This document shows, in pieces, positions 1-9,993 of a stretch of 64,000 nt of DNA (within the stretch, counting starts at the first letter, position 1; every line of letters starts with the position of its first letter). The stretch spans positions 20,828-84,827 of the forward strand of contig NZ_SMNT01000007.1 of NCBI RefSeq assembly GCF_004348265.1, in the 5' to 3' direction. Both the position numbers and the translations under genes were made by a program. The notes below the pieces were generated by a model. It was not told the DNA's origin. It ran no database searches and saw only the letters and a program-made list of their open reading frames with translations. Source of the DNA: Methylobacterium segetis (GTDB taxonomy: Bacteria; Pseudomonadota; Alphaproteobacteria; Rhizobiales; Beijerinckiaceae).

Positions 1-1043
1 GCGTCGTCCCAGCGGATCGTGCCCCGAAGCTGGCGCACCACCATCTCGGCGAGGCTGCGGCCGAATCCCGCCGGGTTCGTCCCGGTCGCGCTCATGCCGA
101 CGCCGTCGTCCTCGATGACGAGATGAAGGGCCTCCCCGTCCCTGCGCGCCGTCACGGAAATCCGGCCGGCCCGGCCGCCCGGGAACGCGTGGCGAACCGC
201 ATTGGTGGCGAGTTCGTGAATCATCAGGGCCAGAGGCGCCGCCATCGCGGCGGAGACCGCGATCGGATCGACCTCCGATTCGAGCCTCGTCCGATCCTCC
301 TCGAGGCCCACGCTCAGATCGGCCAGGAGATCGGCGGCGAAGTCCTGCAGGTTGAAGCGCGAGACGTCGCCGGCCGAGTACAGCATGCGGTGGGCCGTCG
401 AGAGGGCGCCGACACGTTCGGCCATGCTCTGCAGCGCGTCCCTGGCCTCGCCTTCCGGCGTGCGCCGGGCCTTGAGCAGCATGAGCGAGGATATCACCTG
501 GAGGTTGTTCTTCACCCGGTGGTCGACTTCGTGGAGGAGGGCGGTCTTCTGCTCCAGGGCCGATTGCAGGTCGGCGGTTCGGGCGTCGACCTGTCGCTCG
601 AGCTCGTCGTTCGTGCCGCGCATCGCCATCTCGAAACGGCGCTTGTCGGTCATGTCGGCCTGGGCGGCGAAGAAATACGCGAGTTCGCCGGAGGCGTCGC
701 GAACCGGCGCGATGGTCATCGCGTTCCAGAACGGCGTCCCGTCCTTGCGATAGTTGAACAGCTCGCACTCGATTGTCCGCGCGGCGGCGATCGCCCCGCC
801 GATGCGACGGATCTCGGCGGGATCGGAATCGGGTCCCTGCAGCATCCGGCAATTATGCCCGCGCAGTTCATCGAGGCCGTAGCCGGTCAAAGCGACGAAG
901 GCGGTGTTCGCCCAGACGATCGGGTTGTCGGGCTGGCGCGCGTCGGTGACCACCATCGGCGTCGGGCTGGCGCTGAAGGCGGCCGCGAAGATGCCGTCCG
1001 CGAGACTGAATGCGTCGAGGGCCGATCTGTCGTCGTCCGTCAT
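1..1043 (-). CDS. LOV-domain sensor histidine kinase, HisKA_2/HWE-like (3' end cut by window edge)
   Basis: Blue-light-type sensor kinase, read from ATG at 1043 and running off the left edge after about 347 codons. Residues about 20-135 form a PAS/LOV domain with the flavin-adduct motif GHNCRMLQG; the candidate photoactive cysteine is Cys65. It is followed by the LOV-typical NYRKDGTPFWN stretch. A short coiled linker (about 140-170) leads to the phosphoacceptor box DHRVKNNLQ (His175) of the HisKA_2 family, then an ATPase domain with an N-box (HELATNAVRHAF) and a G-box (EDDGVGM). No membrane segment, so it is cytoplasmic. In Caulobacter and Brucella such LOV kinases feed the PhyR/EcfG general stress response; that link here is inference. 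The final ATPase residues lie outside the window. Confidence 0.9.
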   Translation of the reverse strand, partial: MTDDDRSALDAFSLADGIFAAAFSASPTPMVVTDARQPDNPIVWANTAFVALTGYGLDELRGHNCRMLQGPDSDPAEIRRIGGAIAAARTIECELFNYRKDGTPFWNAMTIAPVRDASGELAYFFAAQADMTDKRRFEMAMRGTNDELERQVDARTADLQSALEQKTALLHEVDHRVKNNLQVISSLMLLKARRTPEGEARDALQSMAERVGALSTAHRMLYSAGDVSRFNLQDFAADLLADLSVGLEEDRTRLESEVDPIAVSAAMAAPLALMIHELATNAVRHAFPGGRAGRISVTARRDGEALHLVIEDDGVGMSATGTNPAGFGRSLAEMVVRQLRGTIRWDD

Positions 1044-1133
1044 GCCATCGCCGACCGCCGATCCTCGTCGCGGCCCAGGAACGCGGGCCGGACCGAGCGT
1101 GCACACGGGGTGCCCGAAGCACCCTGGGTTCCG

Positions 1134-1158
1134 AACAGGAAGCTGGGGCCGCGGTTCC
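1134..1158 (-). promoter_or_regulatory. candidate EcfG-type stress promoter before the LOV kinase
   Basis: On the minus strand GGAAC (plus 1154-1158) is followed after 16 bases by TGTT (plus 1134-1137), one mismatch from the alphaproteobacterial general-stress consensus GGAAC-N16/17-CGTT. It would start transcription about 80 bases before the kinase ATG. The rest of the 290-base gap between the kinase and the transporter at 1333 shows nothing else I can name. Confidence 0.35.
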
Positions 1159-1332
1159 CGCCTGCGCCGCCTTGTCCACCGCCAAGTTGGGGCGAGCACG
1201 TTAAGAAATCGTCGACCATCTTCCCCCCACGCCTGAGATCTCGCGATTCGGCGTCCGCGCCTCGCGGGTGAGCGCAAGGCTGCCACGATTTTTGCTGAAC
1301 AAGAGGCCGCGAGCCCGAGGAGTTCCACCGCC

Positions 1333-2697
1333 ATGCCCGCCAAGCTCGAGCGCCCGTCCGCCTCTGCGAAAGCGGCCCGCCCGCGGCTCCGGATGCGCGA
1401 CATCCTGGAGGATTCGCGGATCGCCCTGATGCTGGCCCTCGGCTTCGCCTGCGGCCTGCCGATCCTGCTCGTCTTCTCCACGCTCTCGGCGTGGCTCGCC
1501 ACCGCCGGAATCCAGCGCACCAGCATCGGGCTCCTGTCCTACGTCTCGTTCGCCTACTCGCTGAAGTTCATCTGGGCGCCGGTGATCGACCGGCTCGACC
1601 TCCCGGTGCTGGCGCGCCTCCTGGGGCGGCGCCGGGCCTGGATGCTGCTCTCCCAGGTCGCGGTAGCGGCGGGTCTCGTCGGCATGAGCCAGGGCGACCC
1701 GTCGGCCTCCCTCAGCTTCATGGTGATCTGCGCGCTCATCACCGCCTTCGCCTCGGCGACGCAGGACATCGTCGTCGATTCCTGGCGCATCGACGCCGCC
1801 CCGACCGAGCGGCAGGGCATGATGCTCGCCGCCTACCAGCTCGGCTACGCGGTGGCGCGGGCCTTCGCGGGGGCGGGCGCCCTCTACATCGCCCAAGGGG
1901 CGGGCTGGTCGCTGGCCTACGGGGCGATGGCGCTGCTGATGCTCGTCGGCATCGTCGCCGCGCTGCTCGCGCCGCGCCAGGATCCGGTCCCGGTGCCGGA
2001 CGAGCACCGTTCCGTGGGCCGCACCCTCCAGATCGCCGTCGTCGAGCCCTTCGGCGACCTGATCCGCCGCAAGGGGGCGCGGCTGATCCTGATCCTGTCC
2101 CTGATCATGCTCTACCGCTTGCCCGACATCATCTCCGGCGTGATGGCCCAGCCCTTCTACATCGAGCAGGGGTTCTCGCTCACCGAGATCGCCAACGTCA
2201 CCAAGGTCTACGGCGTGATTGTCGGGATCGTGGGGGCCTTGGCAGGCGGCTTCGCGGTGATCCGCTTCGGGCTGCAGGCCTCGCTCCTGTTCGGCGGCAT
2301 CGTCGCGGCCGCCTCGAACCTGATGTTCTCGTGGCTCGCGGTCTCGGGGCACGACACCTGGCTCTTCGTCGCGAGCATCTCGATCGACAATTTCGCGGGC
2401 AATTTCGCCGGCACGGCGCTCATCGCCTACATGTCGAGCCTCACCTCCCCGGCCTTCGTGGCGACGCAGTACGCGCTGCTCTCCTCGCTCTACGCGCTGC
2501 CCGGCAAGTTCGTCGGCGGGTTCTCCGGCTTCATGGTCGACGCGATGGGTTACCCGACCTTCTTCGCGGCCTCGGCGGCGATCGGCATCCCGGTCGCTCT
2601 TCTCTGCCTCGCCCTGATCGCCCTACGGGAGGGCGCCGACGACGAGGCGGAGCCCGCCCCGCTGCCCGAAGAGGAGGTCATCGCCGCGAAGGCGTGA
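1333..2697 (+). CDS. ampG: AmpG-family MFS permease
   Basis: Major facilitator of 454 residues, resembling AmpG, the inner-membrane permease that takes up GlcNAc-anhydroMurNAc muropeptides for cell-wall recycling. The start of TM1 (GFACGLPILLVFSTLSAWL), the loop YSLKFIWAPVIDR and the LGRRRAWMLLSQ basic motif after TM2 are the family pattern. About 12 hydrophobic segments are visible, and a charged acidic C-terminal tail follows. The product could also serve another solute, since several AmpG-like carriers occur in alphaproteobacteria. It is a single gene followed by the EcsC-family gene after about 100 bases. Confidence 0.8.
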   Translation: MPAKLERPSASAKAARPRLRMRDILEDSRIALMLALGFACGLPILLVFSTLSAWLATAGIQRTSIGLLSYVSFAYSLKFIWAPVIDRLDLPVLARLLGRRRAWMLLSQVAVAAGLVGMSQGDPSASLSFMVICALITAFASATQDIVVDSWRIDAAPTERQGMMLAAYQLGYAVARAFAGAGALYIAQGAGWSLAYGAMALLMLVGIVAALLAPRQDPVPVPDEHRSVGRTLQIAVVEPFGDLIRRKGARLILILSLIMLYRLPDIISGVMAQPFYIEQGFSLTEIANVTKVYGVIVGIVGALAGGFAVIRFGLQASLLFGGIVAAASNLMFSWLAVSGHDTWLFVASISIDNFAGNFAGTALIAYMSSLTSPAFVATQYALLSSLYALPGKFVGGFSGFMVDAMGYPTFFAASAAIGIPVALLCLALIALREGADDEAEPAPLPEEEVIAAKA

Positions 2698-2800
2698 GCG
2701 GCGGGTCCCGGTCCCGGAACCAAGGGAAGGGCCCGGCGCTTGCCTTGACCGGACTTTCCGCGAGACCCACCTCCCCGACACCAGACAAGGGACCTCAGAC

Positions 2801-3721
2801 GTGAGCGACATCACCCTCGCCGGCGAGACCCTGCCCACCCCGGTCGATGCCCAGCCGCGCGCGCTCAGCGACGAGGATCTCGCCGCGCTGCGCCGGGCGG
2901 TGCGTGCCCTGGAGCGGCCCGGCCTCGCCGCCCGCCTCTCGGCGGCGGCCGGCGCCCCCCTCGACATCATCGGGCGCTCCCTCCCGGCTCCGGTGACGGA
3001 TGCCGTCGCGCGCTCGACCGAGACGGCGATGCGCGGCGCGTTGCGCGTGGCGCTCGCCACGCTGCCCAAGAAGGCCGTCGTCGCGGAGGGCCGGGAGGTC
3101 GCGCCCGTCGCGCTCCCGCGCGAGGGGCTGATGGGGCGGCTCCTCGGCTCCAGCGAGGCCACCCACAAGGCGCTCGCCGCCGTCTCGGGCGCGATCGGCG
3201 GCGCCTTCGGCCTCGCGACGCTCGCGGTCGAGCTGCCGCTCTCGACCACGCTGATGCTGCGCTCGATCGCCGAGATCGCCCGCGAGGAGGGGGAGGACAT
3301 CGCGACCCCGGAAGGGGCGCTCGCCTGCGTCCAGGTCTTCGCCCTCGGCGGCCGTGGCGGCGAGACGGGCTTGGCCGAGAGCGGCTACTTCGCCGTGCGG
3401 GCGGCGCTCGCCAAGACGCTCAGCGAGGCGGCCCGCTACGCCGGAAGCCGCGCCCTCGTCGACGAGACGGCGCCGGCTCTGATCCGCTTCTCCGCGCAGA
3501 TCGCCGCGCGCTTCGGCGTCATCGTCTCGCAGAAGGTGGCGGCGCAGGCCGTGCCGATCCTCGGGGCCGTCGGCGGCGCCGCCGTCAACACGGCCTTCAT
3601 GAATCATTTCCAGTCGACGGCGCGGGGGCATTTCACCGTGCGGCGCCTGGAGCGCACCTACGGCATCGCCACTGTGCGCGCGGCCTACGAGGTCGAGAAG
3701 GCCGCGCTCGGGCCGGCCTGA
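2801..3721 (+). CDS. EcsC family protein
   Basis: Protein of 306 residues resembling the EcsC family, whose molecular role is unclear (Bacillus EcsC accompanies an ABC transporter, but most proteobacterial members stand alone, as here). The glycine-rich amphipathic core around residues 125-160 (AAVSGAIGGAFGLATLAVELPLSTTLML) and the C-terminal stretch PILGAVGGAAVNTAFMNHFQ are characteristic. There is no signal peptide; membrane association is plausible from the hydrophobic glycine-rich helices. Start ATG is read as GTG at 2801, with no neighbour in its operon downstream. Confidence 0.75.
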   Translation: MSDITLAGETLPTPVDAQPRALSDEDLAALRRAVRALERPGLAARLSAAAGAPLDIIGRSLPAPVTDAVARSTETAMRGALRVALATLPKKAVVAEGREVAPVALPREGLMGRLLGSSEATHKALAAVSGAIGGAFGLATLAVELPLSTTLMLRSIAEIAREEGEDIATPEGALACVQVFALGGRGGETGLAESGYFAVRAALAKTLSEAARYAGSRALVDETAPALIRFSAQIAARFGVIVSQKVAAQAVPILGAVGGAAVNTAFMNHFQSTARGHFTVRRLERTYGIATVRAAYEVEKAALGPA

Positions 3722-3800
3722 CCCGGATTCCACCGGCCGCCGGGGCGCCCGATGTGGCGCGGCGGCCCGGTCCCGCCTCCGGGCCGTCTTCCTGTAATCG

Positions 3801-5330
<1,530 letters not shown>

Positions 5331-5416
5331 GGGCCGGAGCGATCATGAATCGGGACGTCGGGACGTTGATCGCGACATAGTCCTTCGCGGCGCAAGAAGC
5401 GAGCGCCTGCCGCATC

Positions 5417-5764
5417 TTAGCCCGCGCGATCGATCAGCGCGGCGATCCACACGAGGATCGCGATCACCTGCGCCAGGAAGGTGCCCGCCGACGCGAGATC
5501 CTTCACGGCGCCGATCCGCGGATGCCGGTCGGGGTGGAGGTGGTCGCAGAGCTTCTCGATCGCGGTGTTCAGGAACTCGGCGGCGAGCATCAGGAGGAGG
5601 CTCGCCACCAGCGCCACCCGCACCCAGAGGCTCGGGCCGAGGACCAGCGCGACGGGGATGCCGAGGCCGAGGAGCAGGAGTTCCTGGCGCACCGCCCGCT
5701 CGGTGAGGGCGCCGTGCAGGAGGCCGCGCCAGGAATTCAGGAAGGCGAGGAGGAGCGCGCGCAC
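5417..5764 (-). CDS. dgkA: diacylglycerol kinase
   Basis: Small integral membrane kinase (115 residues, the family's usual size) that phosphorylates diacylglycerol to phosphatidic acid in the inner membrane. The signature EFLNTAIEKLCDHL near residue 65 and the following DRHPRIGAVKDLASAG carry the catalytic Glu/Asp and metal-binding residues of the DgkA family. Three hydrophobic segments are visible. It lies four bases after the AbrB-family membrane gene on the same strand and is probably cotranscribed with it. Confidence 0.92.
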   Translation of the reverse strand: MRALLLAFLNSWRGLLHGALTERAVRQELLLLGLGIPVALVLGPSLWVRVALVASLLLMLAAEFLNTAIEKLCDHLHPDRHPRIGAVKDLASAGTFLAQVIAILVWIAALIDRAG

Positions 5765-5768
5765 CGCC

Positions 5769-6848
5769 TCACCCCCGCGGAGCCGGATCGGGGGGCGCGG
5801 CCCGCGCGATCCACTTGGCCAGAATCGGCCCGGTCACCAGCACCACGAACAGCCGCAGGGTCTGCACGGCGAGGACGAAGGAGACGTCGGCCTTGGACCC
5901 CACCGCGATGATGGCGACGGAATCGAGCCCGCCCGGGCTCGTCGCCAGGAAGGCGGTGAGGAAGTCGATCGGCAGGATGCGGGTCAGGCCGAAGGCCCAG
6001 GCGGCGCAGAGGGCGATGACGGCGAGCGTCGCCACCGCGATGCCGGGGAAGGCGTGCAGGGTCTCCGCCAGGGTCTCGCGGGTGAAGCGCAGGCCGACAT
6101 ACCAGCCGATCACGGCGTAGGCCCCGTCGAGGAGCCAGGGCGGCAGGCTGATGCTGGCGAGCCCCGTCGCGTGCAGCGCCGAGCCGAGCAGCATCGGGCC
6201 GACGAGGGCGCCCGCCGGCAGGCGCAGAGCCAGCGCGACGCCCGCGCCGACGGCGGCGACGGCGAGCGTCGCCAGGACGGCGCCCAGGGGCGCGGCCGGG
6301 GATGCGGCCTGGGCCGCTCCGGCCGGCAACTCGGCATCGGTGAGGAGGCGCGCCACGAGCGAGGCGGAGAGGACGACGGCCGCGACCCGCACGTATTGCA
6401 TGAAGGCGACGAGGCGCGGGTCGGAGCCGTATTCCTCGGCCATGGCCACCATGGCGGCGGCGCCTCCGGGCGAGGAGCCCCAGGCGGCGGTGGTGCCGGG
6501 CAGGACCCGCATCCGGGTCAGGACGATTCCGACCACCGCGCCCGCCGCCACGGTCACGAGCACCACGAGGAGGATGAGGAACCCGTCATCCAGCAGGGTG
6601 CCGGTGATCTCGGCATTGACGGCGTGGGCGACGAGGCAGCCGATCAGGGCCTGGGCGGCCTGGAAGGGGGCTTTGGGCAGGGTGATTCCGGCACCGCGCA
6701 CGCCGAAGGCGATGGCGGCGAGCATCGGCCCGAGCAAGAGGGCTGCGGGGAAGCGGGCGAGGGCGAGGCCGTAGGCGAGGATGCCGGACGCGGCGATCAG
6801 CAGCGCCCAGAGACCGAGGCTGCGGCCGAGGGAACGGGGTGCGGGCAA
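5769..6848 (-). CDS. AbrB-family (duplicated TM domain) membrane protein
   Basis: Polytopic membrane protein of about 359 residues with 9-10 hydrophobic segments in two related halves, matching the 'AbrB duplication' membrane family often mis-described as a transition-state regulator or ammonia monooxygenase. No DNA-binding domain is present. The motif LPGTTAAWGSSPGGAAAMVAMAEEYG in the first half and its counterpart FLTAFLATSPGGLDSVAIIA in the second are the two repeated pore-like loops. Its function and substrate are unknown. The start used is TTG at 6848 and is uncertain; dgkA follows after four bases. Confidence 0.7.
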   Translation of the reverse strand: MPAPRSLGRSLGLWALLIAASGILAYGLALARFPAALLLGPMLAAIAFGVRGAGITLPKAPFQAAQALIGCLVAHAVNAEITGTLLDDGFLILLVVLVTVAAGAVVGIVLTRMRVLPGTTAAWGSSPGGAAAMVAMAEEYGSDPRLVAFMQYVRVAAVVLSASLVARLLTDAELPAGAAQAASPAAPLGAVLATLAVAAVGAGVALALRLPAGALVGPMLLGSALHATGLASISLPPWLLDGAYAVIGWYVGLRFTRETLAETLHAFPGIAVATLAVIALCAAWAFGLTRILPIDFLTAFLATSPGGLDSVAIIAVGSKADVSFVLAVQTLRLFVVLVTGPILAKWIARAAPPDPAPRG

Positions 6849-7014
6849 GGCGGGGCTATGATTCCTGGGGGCCCGCGCGCCGTGCGAACCGAGGCGCGGC
6901 GCTACACCGGAATGGCCGGCCTGTCACGGTGTGAGGCCGCCGGGCGACCGCGCGTCGGCGCCCGCCGAGCCCTGTCCGGCGTCGCTACCGCGCTCCCAAA
7001 ACCGAGCCCGCATC

Positions 7015-7122
7015 ACCTCTCCCGGCCGGGAGAGGTCGAGTCGGCGCAGCCGACCGGGTGAGGGGCGCGACGTCTCCGGATAGGGCGCACCCCTCACCCT
7101 GTCCCTCTCGGAACGAGAGGGG
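7015..7122. repeat. composite palindromic intergenic element (REP-like)
   Basis: Within the 339-base gap between the AbrB-family gene and oxyR three nested or adjacent dyads stand out: a perfect 22-base palindrome at 7015-7036 (core CCCGGCCGGG), a hairpin GTCGGC-gca-GCCGAC at 7040-7054, arms GGGTGAGGGG (7056-7065) and CCCCTCACCC (7090-7099), and CCCTCTCG-gaa-CGAGAGGG at 7103-7121. The CCCTCACCC/CTCTCCC word pattern resembles dispersed palindromic elements of Methylobacterium and Bradyrhizobium. It also separates two minus-strand transcription units and may act as a terminator for oxyR. Confidence 0.6.
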
Positions 7123-7187
7123 ACCCGTGCTCGACAGGCCGGCGTCGCCGTCTCCCCGACCAATGGACCGGCGAGAAGGCTCCGCGG

Positions 7188-8123
7188 TTAGGAGAGGCCC
7201 TCGTCGTCCCGGCAGGCTGCCGTGCTCGGCGGCGCGTGCGCCCTGAAGAACGCGGCCAGGTGCGAGAGGCCGGCGGCGCGGGGGTCGCTGGAGCGCCAGG
7301 CCAGCGCGATGGTGCGGCCGGGTCCGTCCGCGTCGAAGCCCCGCGTCACCACGAGGCCGCTCGGATCCGGGCCGGCGGGCACGGCGAGCGCCGGCAGGAG
7401 GGTGTAGCCGGAGCCCGCCGCCACCATCGAGCGCAGGGTCTCGAGGCTCGTCGCGTGGCGGCCGACGCCGCTGCCCGCGCCGCAGGCGGCCACCGTCTGG
7501 TCGCGCAGGCAATTGCCCTCGTCGAGGAGCAGCAGGCCCGGCCCCGCGATGTCCGTGGCCCGCAGAGCGCCCCCCTGGGCAAGCGCGTGGTCGGCCGGGC
7601 AGGCGAGCCAGAACGGCTCCACGAAGAGCGGCGAGACGGTGAGCCCGGCCGAGGCCAGCGGCAGGGAGACGAGGGCGGCGTCGATGCGCCCGTCCCGCAG
7701 GCCCTCGAGGATCTCGGCGGTGCGCGCCTCGCTGAGTGCCAGCGAGAGGAGGGGGAATTCCTGGCGCAGCAGGCGCAGCACCAGGGGGAAGAAATAGGGG
7801 CCGAGCGTCTGGATCGCGGCCAGGACGAGGCGGCCGGTGAGCGGGGCGCCGCGGCCCTCGCTCGCCAGGGTCAGCAGGCGCTGCGCCTCCGCCAGCACCG
7901 CCCGGGCCTGCCGCACGATGACCTGACCGGCGGGCGTCTGCAGGACCCGCCGGTTCGAGCGCTCGAACAGGGCGAGGCCCAGGGCCTCCTCCAGCTTGCG
8001 GACCTGAACGCTCAAGGTCGGCTGGCTCACATTGCAGCGATCGGCCGCCCGGCCGAAATGACCCTCGTCGGCGATCGCCACCACGTATTCGAGATCGCGA
8101 AGGGACAGGCCGGCGACATTCAT
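7188..8123 (-). CDS. oxyR: LysR-type peroxide sensor OxyR
   Basis: LysR-family regulator of 311 residues that senses hydrogen peroxide by a disulfide switch and activates catalase-type genes. The N-terminal winged helix (SLRDLEYVVAIADEGHFGRAA, about 6-26) is followed by the ligand domain, in which the redox pair appears as NCLRDQTVAAC with Cys205 and Cys214, the same nine-residue spacing as Escherichia coli Cys199/Cys208. The stretch ATSLETLRSMVAAGSGYTLLPALAVP is also nearly identical to OxyR. It is divergent from katA, a usual target, and an OxyR-type operator covers its own start codon, so autoregulation is likely. Confidence 0.93.
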   Translation of the reverse strand: MNVAGLSLRDLEYVVAIADEGHFGRAADRCNVSQPTLSVQVRKLEEALGLALFERSNRRVLQTPAGQVIVRQARAVLAEAQRLLTLASEGRGAPLTGRLVLAAIQTLGPYFFPLVLRLLRQEFPLLSLALSEARTAEILEGLRDGRIDAALVSLPLASAGLTVSPLFVEPFWLACPADHALAQGGALRATDIAGPGLLLLDEGNCLRDQTVAACGAGSGVGRHATSLETLRSMVAAGSGYTLLPALAVPAGPDPSGLVVTRGFDADGPGRTIALAWRSSDPRAAGLSHLAAFFRAHAPPSTAACRDDEGLS

Positions 8124-8136
8124 AGACGCCGTCTAT
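8122..8136. promoter_or_regulatory. OxyR-type operator half (ATAG-N7-CTAT)
   Basis: ATAG (8122-8125), seven bases, CTAT (8133-8136) matches exactly one dimer half of the OxyR recognition pattern ATAG-N7-CTAT-N7-ATAG-N7-CTAT. The second half after the next seven bases is not conserved. The site overlaps the first bases of oxyR, so bound OxyR would block its own gene while lying about 135 bases before katA. Confidence 0.6.
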
Positions 8137-8195
8137 CACGATCTTTGCGACGATGCATTTGCCAATGGGTCAAGCCGCGGTCATAACGGCAGCCC

Positions 8196-8221
8196 AGAAC
8201 AGTTCCAGCTTGCCGGGCGTT
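8196..8221 (+). promoter_or_regulatory. candidate EcfG-type promoter of katA
   Basis: AGAAC (8196-8200), 17 bases, CGTT (8218-8221) differs at one base from GGAAC-N16/17-CGTT. It would start transcription near 8228, about 43 bases before the catalase ATG. Weak evidence on its own, but catalases are frequent general-stress targets. Confidence 0.3.
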
Positions 8222-8270
8222 GCCCTGGCATCCTGCACATCTCACCCGAATTCCCAGAGAGGCGCGACGC

Positions 8271-9860
8271 ATGAGCGACCAACGTCCCATTCTGACGACC
8301 CGCCAGGGCCATCCGGTCCGCGACAACCAGAGCACGCGGACGGTCGGCGAGCGGGGCCCGGCGACCCTCGAGAACTACCAGTTCATCGAGAAGATCACCC
8401 ATTTCGACCGCGAGCGGATCCCCGAGCGCGTGGTCCACGCCCGCGGCGCCGGCGCCCATGGCTACTTCGAGGCCTATGGCAAGATCGGCGACGAGCCGGC
8501 CTCCAAGTACACCCGCGCCCGCGTGCTCACCGAGACCGGCGTGAAGACGCCGATGTTCGTGCGCTTCTCCACCGTCGCCGGCGCCAAGGAGAGCCCCGAG
8601 ACCGAGCGCGACCCGCGCGGCTTCGCGGTCAAGTTCAAGACCGTCGACGGCAACTGGGACCTCGTCGGCAACAACCTGAAGGTCTTCTTCATCCGCGACG
8701 CGATCAAGTTCCCGGACATGATCCACGCGTTCAAGCCGGACCCGGTGACGAACCGCCAGGAGGCGTGGCGCTTCTTCGACTTCGTGGCCCAGCACCCCGA
8801 ATCGATCCACATGGTGACGCACCTGAAGTCGCCCTGGGGCATCCCCGCGAATTACCGCGAGATGGAGGGCTCGGGCGTCAACACCTACAAGCTCGTCAAC
8901 GATCAGGGCGAGGCGGTGCTCTGCAAGTTCCACTGGGAGCCGAAGCAGGGCGTGCGCAACCTGACCTCGGCCCAGGCGTCCGAGATCCAGGCCAAGGATG
9001 TCGGCCACGCGACGCGGGACCTCTACGACAACATCAAGGCCGGCAATTTTCCCGAGTGGGAATTCTGCGTGCAGATCATGCCGGACGGCCCGAACGACCA
9101 CCTGTCGTTCGACCCGCTCGACGACACCAAGCTGTGGCCCGTCGACCAGTTCCCGCTGCTGCCGGTGGGCCGCATGGTGCTCGACCGCGTGCCGGACAAC
9201 TTCTTCGCCGAGGTCGAGCAGTCGGCCTTCGGTACGGGCGTGCTCGTCGACGGCATCGACTTCTCGGACGACAAGATGCTGCAGGGCCGGACGCTGTCCT
9301 ACTCGGACACGCAGCGCTACCGCGTCGGCGCGAACTACCTGCAGCTGCCGATCAACGCGCCGCAGCCCGGCGTGAAGGTCTACTCGAACCAGCGCGACGG
9401 CCAGATGACCTACGGCGTCGACGGTACGGGGCCGAACCGGCACATCAACTACGAGCCCTCGACGCTGGCCGAGGGCCTGCGCGAGGCGCCCAAGCCCGCG
9501 AAGGACTACCACCAGCCCGTGAGCGGTAATCTCGGCCGCTACCAGACCTCGCGGACCGAGGACGACTACACCCAGGCCGGAATCCGCTACCGCTCCTTCG
9601 AGGATTGGGAGCGCGAGGACCTGATCGCCAACCTCGTGGCCGACATGAAGCAGTGCCCCGAGCCCATCCAGCTCCGGATGGTCTGGCACTTCTGGCACGC
9701 GGACGAGGATTACGGCCGCCGCGTCGCGGAAGGCGCCGGGATCGACCTCGAGAAGGCCAAGGCCCTGCCGCCGCTGCCGGGCCGCGCGGCCCCGGGCAAG
9801 CGCCTGACGGCCGAGACCTACACGGACGGCTCGCAGGCCCACAAGGTCGCCGCCGAGTAA
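8271..9860 (+). CDS. katA: monofunctional heme catalase
   Basis: Cytoplasmic catalase (529 residues) dismutating hydrogen peroxide. Distal histidine His56 lies in [14 protein letters not shown]; the [21 protein letters not shown] and [15 protein letters not shown] blocks are diagnostic. The heme-ligand tyrosine is Tyr344 in [11 protein letters not shown], where the usual phenylalanine two residues before the serine-tyrosine pair is leucine. The C-terminal extension is short, as in small-subunit (clade 3) enzymes. ATG at 8271 is chosen over a longer in-frame start because AGAGAGG lies eight bases before it. Divergent oxyR supports peroxide induction. A clear terminator follows at 9890. Confidence 0.95.
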   Translation: MSDQRPILTTRQGHPVRDNQSTRTVGERGPATLENYQFIEKITHFDRERIPERVVHARGAGAHGYFEAYGKIGDEPASKYTRARVLTETGVKTPMFVRFSTVAGAKESPETERDPRGFAVKFKTVDGNWDLVGNNLKVFFIRDAIKFPDMIHAFKPDPVTNRQEAWRFFDFVAQHPESIHMVTHLKSPWGIPANYREMEGSGVNTYKLVNDQGEAVLCKFHWEPKQGVRNLTSAQASEIQAKDVGHATRDLYDNIKAGNFPEWEFCVQIMPDGPNDHLSFDPLDDTKLWPVDQFPLLPVGRMVLDRVPDNFFAEVEQSAFGTGVLVDGIDFSDDKMLQGRTLSYSDTQRYRVGANYLQLPINAPQPGVKVYSNQRDGQMTYGVDGTGPNRHINYEPSTLAEGLREAPKPAKDYHQPVSGNLGRYQTSRTEDDYTQAGIRYRSFEDWEREDLIANLVADMKQCPEPIQLRMVWHFWHADEDYGRRVAEGAGIDLEKAKALPPLPGRAAPGKRLTAETYTDGSQAHKVAAE

Positions 9861-9889
9861 GGCGGACTCCGGATCCGAGACGATTCACG

Positions 9890-9920
9890 CCCCGCCCGGT
9901 CCCCGACCGGGCGGGGTTTT
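9890..9920 (+). terminator. rho-independent terminator of katA
   Basis: Perfect 11-base stem CCCCGCCCGGT (9890-9900) / ACCGGGCGGGG (9906-9916), loop of five bases, followed by TTTT. It lies 29 bases after the katA stop. Confidence 0.85.
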
Positions 9921-9993
9921 CGTTTGGCAGGCCGATGCGCACATGGGGCGGGAGGGCCCCGCCGGGGCCGGCCATCGATCCGGGAGAGATGCC

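Noticed and set aside
5769..6848. A transition-state DNA-binding regulator AbrB
   Set aside because: Misleading family name: the sequence is a polytopic membrane protein without the AbrB DNA-binding fold.
9940..9993. A longer start for the cupin protein
   Set aside because: The extra 17 residues are Gly/Pro-rich with no ribosome site; the internal ATG at 9994 has a clear one.
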